Shown: piece by piece, positions 31,441 through 36,305 of the stretch
How the letters are laid out: each line of letters opens with the position of its first letter
Position numbering within the stretch: position 1 is the stretch's first letter
Origin: a virus
Virus record (IMG/VR): IMGVR_UViG_3300026457_000038
Coordinates: 1 to 36,305 of that record
Reading direction: 5' to 3' (one strand)
DNA: 36,305 nt
Translations under genes and position numbers: made by a program
The notes under the pieces: generated by a model
What the model saw: only the letters and a program-made list of their open reading frames with translations
Told to the model about the DNA's origin: nothing
Databases searched by the model: none

Positions 31441-31456
31441 TTTTTTAAAATATGGG

Positions 31457-31464
31457 TATTTATA
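31457..31464 (-). promoter_or_regulatory. Full late promoter TATAAATA upstream of gp55
   Basis: TATAAATA on the minus strand lies in a GGGTAT/ATACCC palindrome (31454-31467), 68 bases before the gp55 ATG. It would let gp55 activate its own gene late; the hairpin-like symmetry may instead reflect a protein-binding site. Confidence 0.5.
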
Positions 31465-31467
31465 CCC

Positions 31468-31496
31468 TTGACACTATACCTGAATACCGGTATAAT
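31468..31496 (+). promoter_or_regulatory. Perfect sigma70 promoter on the plus strand, against all neighbours
   Basis: TTGACA (31468-31473) and TATAAT (31491-31496), both perfect hexamers, have the ideal 17-base spacer. Every gene for about 30 kb around is on the minus strand, and no plus-strand ORF of plausible coding content follows. A transcript would be antisense to the Sm-like gene and uvsW. The -10 overlaps the palindrome TACCGGTA. Confidence 0.6.
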
Positions 31497-31553
31497 TACT
31501 CTGTTGAGTTTGGAAAATACTATATTAATAATACTATAAGATACTCTAGGAAA

Positions 31554-31967
31554 TCATTCGAATTTACTGTTTGAAGTCTCCGAGTTATAAAGTTTCTCTA
31601 GGGAAACCCTAGCATCTGAAATAGAAGAAACATATCCCATATTAGGAGTTAATGTTGTTAGATTAGTTTCTTTATTTTGTTCTCTAACATAACGTTGATG
31701 TATCTTAATTAAAGATACATCCTTACATTCAGTCATTGTTATAATTTTATCTAAACTCATTATAAACATAGTATCCTCAGAAAGTCTTAACCAAGGATTT
31801 ATTTTAGCAATGGGAACACCGAGTTTAGGTACAAAAGCAGTTTCAATGAATACAGGGTTGTCTAACACAACCATTGTATCATCATTTTCATCAAAAGGAC
31901 ATACCTTTGATAAGATTTCTTCACCAGATACTAATTTAATAATTGCATAAAATTCTTCTTCTTTCAT
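31554..31967 (-). CDS. Sm-like fold candidate between uvsW and gp55 (137 aa)
   Basis: The first 80 residues look like an Sm/LSM barrel: EEFYAIIKLVSGEEILSKVC, TMVVLDNPVFIETAF, and MFIMSLDKIITMTECKDVSL. The order and the NP-F and S-DKI-T positions match the small protein upstream of gp43. The last 45 residues (KETNLTTLTPNMGYVSSISD) are polar and probably flexible. It overlaps uvsW by four bases (ATGA). A role as an RNA- or replication-associated ring is inference; the cyanophage family has no assigned function. Confidence 0.8.
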   Translation of the reverse strand: MKEEEFYAIIKLVSGEEILSKVCPFDENDDTMVVLDNPVFIETAFVPKLGVPIAKINPWLRLSEDTMFIMSLDKIITMTECKDVSLIKIHQRYVREQNKETNLTTLTPNMGYVSSISDARVSLEKLYNSETSNSKFE

Positions 31968-33439
31968 TTTTCCTTAAAATTAATTTTATGTAATTCATAA
32001 ACAAAATTTTCTTCATTATAGGTTTTGATTCTTTCAATAAGATGATTTAAGGTATAATTTTTTTTAGACTGATAAGTGATATCATCAGCAATATCATACA
32101 AAACTGCTTTATTTTTAGTATTTGATTTTCTTAAAATCCTTCCAATGCTTTGGAGATTTCTAATTTTAGATTTAGTTGGACTTGCAAAAATTAAATTATG
32201 TAAGTTTTTTATTGATATTCCAGTACTGAATACACCATAAGATGCAACGATAATTGCATTATTTTCTTGTTCAGTAATTTCTCTAATTTTTTCTCTTTGT
32301 TCAGTATCCACACCACCATAAACAAAGAATACTTTTTGATTTTCTTTGACTGAATTATTTATTAATTCAAATAAAACAGATCCGTGGGTTTCTACTCTAC
32401 TAAAAAGAATCAAAGTGTTTCCTTTTAAATCTAATGCTAGATTTTTAATAAAATTATTTCTCTTTTCATGTGTAATTAAATATTGCAATTCATCTTCATA
32501 GGTTTCAAATTTTTGACCTTTATGTTGAAGAATTAAAATTTTAATTTGAAGTTTTGCAATATTTCCTTTATCCATCAATTCTTGAGTACGGATAACTTTA
32601 TATGCAGGACCAAATAATCCTTCAAGAATCCAAATGTTTACTTTTTCTGGATTAGTTGTACCAGTAAATCCAAAACGATACTTAGCACCATGCATTTTGT
32701 GCAAAATATCTGTTATAGATTTACTTTTTGCAGTATGTGCTTCATCTACAATTACTACATCAAAATTTTCAAAATAAGATTTCTCCAAATCATATAAACT
32801 TTGGTATGTCGAAATAGTAACTTTTTTATCTGTATTTTTAGCACGACCTGCATAAATTTTATGCACATAGTTTTGAGTGTCCCAACCATAGTCTTCAAAA
32901 TCTTTACTCATTTGTTCAACTAAAGAAGTAGTAGGAACAATCAATAAAGTTTTCATATTTTTTTCAGTATAGTATCTTACCAATGAATAAATCATCATAG
33001 ATTTACCAGAGGAAGTTGGTGATACTAATAACTTCCTATTATTTTTTAATGCGTCTGTTACTGCTTGAATTTGATAATCTCTAGGTTCATATTTTGACGA
33101 GATAATCTTTTTCATATAAGATTTAACACCTTCATATGAAATCATCTCGTTCTCTTCATATGGAAGTCCATAGTACTTACTATTCTCAAATTCGTAAGTA
33201 TAATCATGTAATTTTATTTTTTCTATTAATTTATCTAAAAGTCCTACATAAATTTCTTTACTGTGTACGTTTAGTAGATGAATTTGACCATTCCAATTTT
33301 TATACTTATTACCTCTCATAAATTTTGCATTGGGAACTTCAAATGCAAAATATGGGGATAGATCATATAAAACGTGAGGTTCACATTCTAACTTTAGATA
33401 GACTTCATTTTTCTTTTTAATAACAACATCAGATTTCAT
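31964..33439 (-). CDS. uvsW: UvsW DNA/RNA helicase
   Basis: UvsW unwinds R-loops and branched DNA, moving replication from origin-driven to recombination-driven mode. The ATG at 33439 (MKSDVVIKKKNEVYLKLECE) follows the uvsY stop by one base, with AGGA about 10 bases upstream; the ATG at 33475 lies inside uvsY. An N-terminal DNA-binding module (KFMRGNKYKNWNGQIHLL) precedes the motor: SPTSSGKS (about 141-148), IVDEAHTAKS with DEAH at 232-235, a GFTGT segment, ILFSRVETHG, IIVASYGVFSTGISIKNLH, and SIGRILRKS (motif VI). At 491 residues it matches T4 UvsW. Confidence 0.95.
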   Translation of the reverse strand: MKSDVVIKKKNEVYLKLECEPHVLYDLSPYFAFEVPNAKFMRGNKYKNWNGQIHLLNVHSKEIYVGLLDKLIEKIKLHDYTYEFENSKYYGLPYEENEMISYEGVKSYMKKIISSKYEPRDYQIQAVTDALKNNRKLLVSPTSSGKSMMIYSLVRYYTEKNMKTLLIVPTTSLVEQMSKDFEDYGWDTQNYVHKIYAGRAKNTDKKVTISTYQSLYDLEKSYFENFDVVIVDEAHTAKSKSITDILHKMHGAKYRFGFTGTTNPEKVNIWILEGLFGPAYKVIRTQELMDKGNIAKLQIKILILQHKGQKFETYEDELQYLITHEKRNNFIKNLALDLKGNTLILFSRVETHGSVLFELINNSVKENQKVFFVYGGVDTEQREKIREITEQENNAIIVASYGVFSTGISIKNLHNLIFASPTKSKIRNLQSIGRILRKSNTKNKAVLYDIADDITYQSKKNYTLNHLIERIKTYNEENFVYELHKINFKEK

Positions 33440-33440
33440 G

Positions 33441-33869
33441 TTAACTATATCCTGCAGTAAATTTAGACCATTCAATACTGTTTTTAATTACAAAAGTTCT
33501 ATTTTCAATATTTTTTAAAATACTTTCCAGATATTTTAACATTAAATTATAATAATCTATTTTAGTTGCAGACTTTATAATATCTTGATCTGAACTCATA
33601 TACTTATCTAGGTCTTGTTTAATTACTCTATGATCGAAAGGGTTTTCCTTGTACACTTCAGGACTTGCCTTTCCTGAGTAATATAACCATTTTTCTTTTT
33701 GAATTTCTAAGTACTTGTTTTCTTCTATTTTTTTTAAAAGTGAAATATTATTATAAATTTTATAATATTTGGAGTGTAGATTGGGAATTTTAATACTTTC
33801 TAGATGTAAATTATCGGGATCTATTTGAGAATCTTTTTCCCAAAGATCTTCAATTTCATTGATATTCAT
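33441..33869 (-). CDS. uvsY: UvsY recombination mediator
   Basis: UvsY loads UvsX on single-stranded DNA coated by the single-strand binding protein. The 142-residue protein follows T4 UvsY: MNINEIEDLWEKDSQIDPDN, LHSKYYKIYNNISLLKKIEE, YYSGKASPEVYKENPFDHR, SSDQDIIKSATKIDYYNLML and a C-terminal ENRTFVIKNSIEWSKFTAG. It is predicted helical, with the YYSGKA segment strongly conserved across T4-like phages. The ATG overlaps the stop of the tail-tube-like gene, and uvsW follows immediately. Confidence 0.93.
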   Translation of the reverse strand: MNINEIEDLWEKDSQIDPDNLHLESIKIPNLHSKYYKIYNNISLLKKIEENKYLEIQKEKWLYYSGKASPEVYKENPFDHRVIKQDLDKYMSSDQDIIKSATKIDYYNLMLKYLESILKNIENRTFVIKNSIEWSKFTAGYS

Positions 33870-34414
33870 GAATTAAGTTTGACAATATTGTAGATAGTAT
33901 ACTTGAAAGTTGCTTGTGCTGTCACGTATTGGATATCATTTACTTGTGAATTAAATTGTATCGTGCTAAGAGATACTGGAAATAAATCTTTAAAATCAAT
34001 TCTTATATTAGGATTGTAGTTACTATTATAAATTACTAAACTTCCATCTGACATACCTGAAATAGCAGTTTGCTTGCCTTTGCTATTCTCGTCTTCATTT
34101 AGAAGTTGTTGATATTGCTCTAGACTACTTGGGAAACCAAATTGAATTAACCAATTATAAACTTCAAGATAATTTTCCATATCTTCATCTACATTAAAAC
34201 GAAGAGTTAAATCATCATAAGTTAATACATCACCAGGAACTGGAATTTGTTTTAAATATGATGACTGGACTGCAACTCCCAAATTAATACCAGGAATTGA
34301 AATTTCATTACAAAAAAAATCAATTTTTGGTTTTTTAACTAAAGAAAATTTAAATCCCGTTGGAGATAAAAAACTTTTATTATTGATTTGATTTTTCCAA
34401 GGATTTTGTGACAT
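33866..34414 (-). CDS. Virion structural protein, tail-tube or baseplate-like (182 aa)
   Basis: The ATG at 34414 (MSQNPWKNQINNKSFLSPTG) is chosen because upstream codons in this frame overlap gp23 and its terminator. The sequence FSLVKKPKIDFFCNEISIPG, QIPVPGDVLTYDDLTLRFNV and DEDMENYLEVYNWLIQFGFP is a pattern I recognise as a widespread marine T4-like virion protein located between gp23 and uvsY. The beta-rich layout with PVPGD and a mid-chain W suggests a tail-tube or baseplate fold; that part is inference. A late motif lies 27 bases upstream and the stop overlaps uvsY (ATGA), so uvsY can also be transcribed late. Confidence 0.82.
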   Translation of the reverse strand: MSQNPWKNQINNKSFLSPTGFKFSLVKKPKIDFFCNEISIPGINLGVAVQSSYLKQIPVPGDVLTYDDLTLRFNVDEDMENYLEVYNWLIQFGFPSSLEQYQQLLNEDENSKGKQTAISGMSDGSLVIYNSNYNPNIRIDFKDLFPVSLSTIQFNSQVNDIQYVTAQATFKYTIYNIVKLNS

Positions 34415-34440
34415 TTTATTGAAAAAATATTCATACAATA

Positions 34441-34447
34441 TATTTAT
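34441..34447 (-). promoter_or_regulatory. Late promoter motif ATAAATA after gp23
   Basis: AAATAAATATATT on the minus strand lies between the gp23 terminator and the ATG at 34414, 27 bases upstream of it. Confidence 0.6.
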
Positions 34448-34454
34448 TTCCAAT

Positions 34455-34478
34455 AAAAAAGGACCCCCTGAGGGGTCC
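34455..34478 (-). terminator. Rho-independent terminator after gp23
   Basis: GGACCCC and GGGGTCC form a 7-bp stem with a 4-base loop and are followed by six Ts on the minus strand, 22 bases past the gp23 stop. Confidence 0.92.
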
Positions 34479-34499
34479 AGTGAACTTAATGTGAATGGA

Positions 34500-35909
34500 T
34501 CACATGAGGTTCTTAACAAGAGTTCTCTTGTAGTAGGTGTTGGAGTTTCTCTGGAGTCTTCCAAGACCTTGGTTAAGACCTTCAGCAAATGGGTTAGCAA
34601 CCATGCCATAACGAGTCTTAAATCCAATTTTTGGTTGGAAGGACTGCTCACCAACGGCACGAACCATTTGGAGAGGAACATATGGGCAATAGAAGAGACC
34701 TGCATCGTAAGGTGAGGTTCCCTTGTAACCAGCAACATAGAACTGGGTGTTGCTATTGTTTGCAGAATATGGGTCGATATAAACCTTATACTTACCTTGG
34801 AGAACACCTGCAAAAGTATTACCGGTGTCATCTACCTGGAGGTTTGCGTTGAGTGCTGGGGTGTAATCCAGGATTCCTGCGTGAGACAGTGCTGAAGCAA
34901 CGTCTGCAGAGCAGAGAATCATGTTCCCCTTACCTCTACGAGTTCTTTGTGCAATCAGGTTGGCATCTCTTTCCATTTGGAAAATAAGACCTTTGAACTT
35001 CTCAACTGACCAACGACCGTTGGAGTCAACATCAAGGTCAAAGATACCAGGAGTTGCAACGTTATTTTGTGCACCAGGTTCTGCAATCATGTAGATGGTA
35101 CGAATAACTTCACGGTTGATCTCAGCAAGAATCTCAGTTGAGAGAATGTTTGCAAGTTCAGCCTCAGCATTCAGACCGTGAATTGCCTTCAGATCCTGAG
35201 CAAGCTCAAGACTGTATTCTGCTTTCAGAGCACGAGACTTAGCAGTAACGGATACACGCTCGATGCTAAGTGCCATCTCGTTGAAGAAGGTGCCAGCATC
35301 ATTGAGATCATTACCGAGACTTTCTGCCTCAGAAGTGCTCATTGCCTGACCAACATTGTACTCACCGAGAGGTGCAGAAGTTGGGTTGAGAAGACCTGGG
35401 TTTGAACCAACCTGTGCAGTGGTTCCGAAACCAACGTTACCGTTAGTCCAACCATTGTCATTGTTTCTGCCAGCATTCTGACCAGAGAAGGTGGTATCTA
35501 CTTCATTGTAGAATGTTTCATTACCTTGTGGGTTGGTATAACGTGATCTCATTGCGAAAATGAGACTTACAGGACCGTTCATTGGTTGAACACCTGCTAG
35601 GTCATATGCAACAAGGTTAGGCATTGAACGTCTGATCAGTGAGATCAGAACTGGGTCGAAACCTGCTACTGGACCTGCTGCGGAAGCACCGTAGCTGAAA
35701 CCTGCTGCACCTGATCCTGCGGGATCAGTGTTCATGGTTGGGGTTGCTTCTGTAAGAAATTCTCTCTCTTCTCTAAGAGCTTTTTCTTGGTTCTCTAACA
35801 GGATAGCAGTTACCGCTCTACGATGTGGATCTTTGATTTCATTAAGACCATTGTAGTCAAGGAGTGGTGCCCACTTTTCCTGCAGCTGTTCTGCATTGAA
35901 CATTTGCAT
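34500..35909 (-). CDS. 23: Major capsid protein, T4 gp23
   Basis: gp23 forms the hexamers of the head. The ATG at 35909 has AGAGG eight bases upstream. Residues 1-54 are the delta domain (MQMFNAEQLQEKWAPLLDYN and RRAVTAILLENQEKAL) ending FLTE-A, which matches the (L/I)xE site cut by the prohead protease (T4 removes 65 residues). The mature part follows the T4-like fold: DPVLISLIRRSMPNLVAYDL, AGVQPMNGPVSLIFAMRSRY, a Gly/Asn-rich insertion and RGKGNMILCSADVASAL. At 469 residues it is the typical cyanophage length. No perfect late motif precedes it; the nearest is AGATAATAAA near 35950. Confidence 0.97.
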   Translation of the reverse strand: MQMFNAEQLQEKWAPLLDYNGLNEIKDPHRRAVTAILLENQEKALREEREFLTEATPTMNTDPAGSGAAGFSYGASAAGPVAGFDPVLISLIRRSMPNLVAYDLAGVQPMNGPVSLIFAMRSRYTNPQGNETFYNEVDTTFSGQNAGRNNDNGWTNGNVGFGTTAQVGSNPGLLNPTSAPLGEYNVGQAMSTSEAESLGNDLNDAGTFFNEMALSIERVSVTAKSRALKAEYSLELAQDLKAIHGLNAEAELANILSTEILAEINREVIRTIYMIAEPGAQNNVATPGIFDLDVDSNGRWSVEKFKGLIFQMERDANLIAQRTRRGKGNMILCSADVASALSHAGILDYTPALNANLQVDDTGNTFAGVLQGKYKVYIDPYSANNSNTQFYVAGYKGTSPYDAGLFYCPYVPLQMVRAVGEQSFQPKIGFKTRYGMVANPFAEGLNQGLGRLQRNSNTYYKRTLVKNLM

Positions 35910-35963
35910 TTGAATTTACCTCTGTGTAAAATTGTTTTTTGTTTGATTTTTATTATCTAAAAT

Positions 35964-36305
35964 TCACTTTCTAGAAACCTTTCCAAGTGCATTTAAGTAT
36001 GCATCCATAGTTCTACTGGTTGACTGATATTGCATAGTCTCAGTAGTTTCTTCTACTAGATAATCTTGGGTGTTTCTTGGAGTACCAGTAGTAGATGGGA
36101 AATAAGATTCCCTCAATGTTACTAGTTTCTCACGATATTCTTCCTCACCATCAAACTCAACATTTTCCGCAAGAGAAGCAAGCTTATCTTTCTGAGAAAG
36201 TGCAAGACCCTCAGAAACTTCACCAAAGATTACATCGGTAACTGACTCTGCTAGTCTTTTGTTTAGAGCAATATTTCTTTCAATTTGCTCGTTGAGTTTA
36301 GTCTC
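35964..36305 (-). CDS. 22: Prohead core scaffold, T4 gp22, C-terminal part
   Basis: The frame is open to the window edge and ends with TGA at 35964-35966; 113 residues are present and the N-terminus is missing. The sequence includes ETKLNEQIERNIALNKRLAE, SVTDVIFGEVSEGLALSQKD and KLASLAENVEFDGEEEYREK, which I recognise as the gp22 C-terminus of T4-like phages. gp22 forms the internal core on which gp23 assembles and is then degraded by the prohead protease. It precedes gp23 by about 55 bases, the conserved gp22-gp23 order. Confidence 0.92.
   Translation of the reverse strand, partial: ETKLNEQIERNIALNKRLAESVTDVIFGEVSEGLALSQKDKLASLAENVEFDGEEEYREKLVTLRESYFPSTTGTPRNTQDYLVEETTETMQYQSTSRTMDAYLNALGKVSRK

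Noticed and set aside
34415-34831. 139-codon N-terminal extension of the tail-tube-like gene
   Set aside because: It runs through the gp23 terminator and the gp23 C-terminus in another frame. The ATG at 34414 follows a late promoter and matches the start of the recognisable domain.
1-36305. tRNA genes, CRISPR arrays, insertion sequences and photosynthesis genes
   Set aside because: No cloverleaf, regularly spaced repeat, transposase or psbA/psbD-like sequence was seen by eye. A tRNA scan was not run.

Overview
The window is a stretch of an AT-rich, T4-like myovirus genome, almost certainly a cyanophage infecting marine Synechococcus or Prochlorococcus. The T4 core is recognisable gene by gene: gp22, gp23, UvsY, UvsW, gp55, gp47, gp46, gp45, gp44, gp62, RegA, gp43, UvsX, gp41, the gp61 primase, NrdA and NrdB. 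Cyanophage hallmarks lie between them: MazG, Hsp20, a DUF3110-type protein, a DUF3310-type protein and long basic 'structural' proteins. All genes except one (a GIY-YIG endonuclease-like gene) are on the minus strand, so transcription runs from high to low coordinates.

Layout in transcription order. 36305-34415: head genes, the gp22 scaffold end and the gp23 capsid with a terminator. 34414-31554: a tail or baseplate-like protein from a late promoter, then UvsY, UvsW and a small Sm-like protein. 31553-31390: a promoter-dense intergenic region with promoter motifs on both strands. 31389-27826: gp55 late sigma factor, gp47, a DUF3110-type protein and gp46. 27829-23874: one apparent transcription unit from a sigma70-like promoter to a terminator (DUF3310-type, gp45 clamp, HExxH protein, unknown, gp44, gp62, RegA). 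23865-23128: Hsp20, then a 51-residue late protein and a terminator. 23085-17331: second Sm-like protein, gp43, UvsX, gp41 and MazG, then a terminator. 17328-11521: a possible nuclease followed by an island of late genes (nucleotidyltransferase-like, DUF6321-like, Ig-like and holin-like proteins) driven by TATAAATA-type motifs. 11524-6997: an early unit (promoter, primase, NrdA, NrdB, terminator). 6987-1418: long late head-associated proteins, one containing a HAD-phosphatase-like domain. 1413-1: a sigma70-like promoter, the plus-strand GIY-YIG gene, a small ORF and the start of a lysozyme-like gene.

How it works together. The replication, recombination and nucleotide genes have sigma70-like promoters or sit in coupled operons with ATGA or TAATG overlaps. 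Head and virion genes have an ATAAATA motif read by gp55, which is encoded here. Several late proteins begin with peptides resembling the T4 capsid-targeting sequence, or carry (L/I)xE sites like those cut by the prohead protease. The most interesting proposal is therefore a set of prohead-targeted, proteolytically processed internal proteins carrying enzyme domains (nucleotidyltransferase, HAD phosphatase) that could be injected with the DNA. No tRNA, CRISPR array or insertion sequence was seen, and no gene-free stretch exceeds 300 bases.
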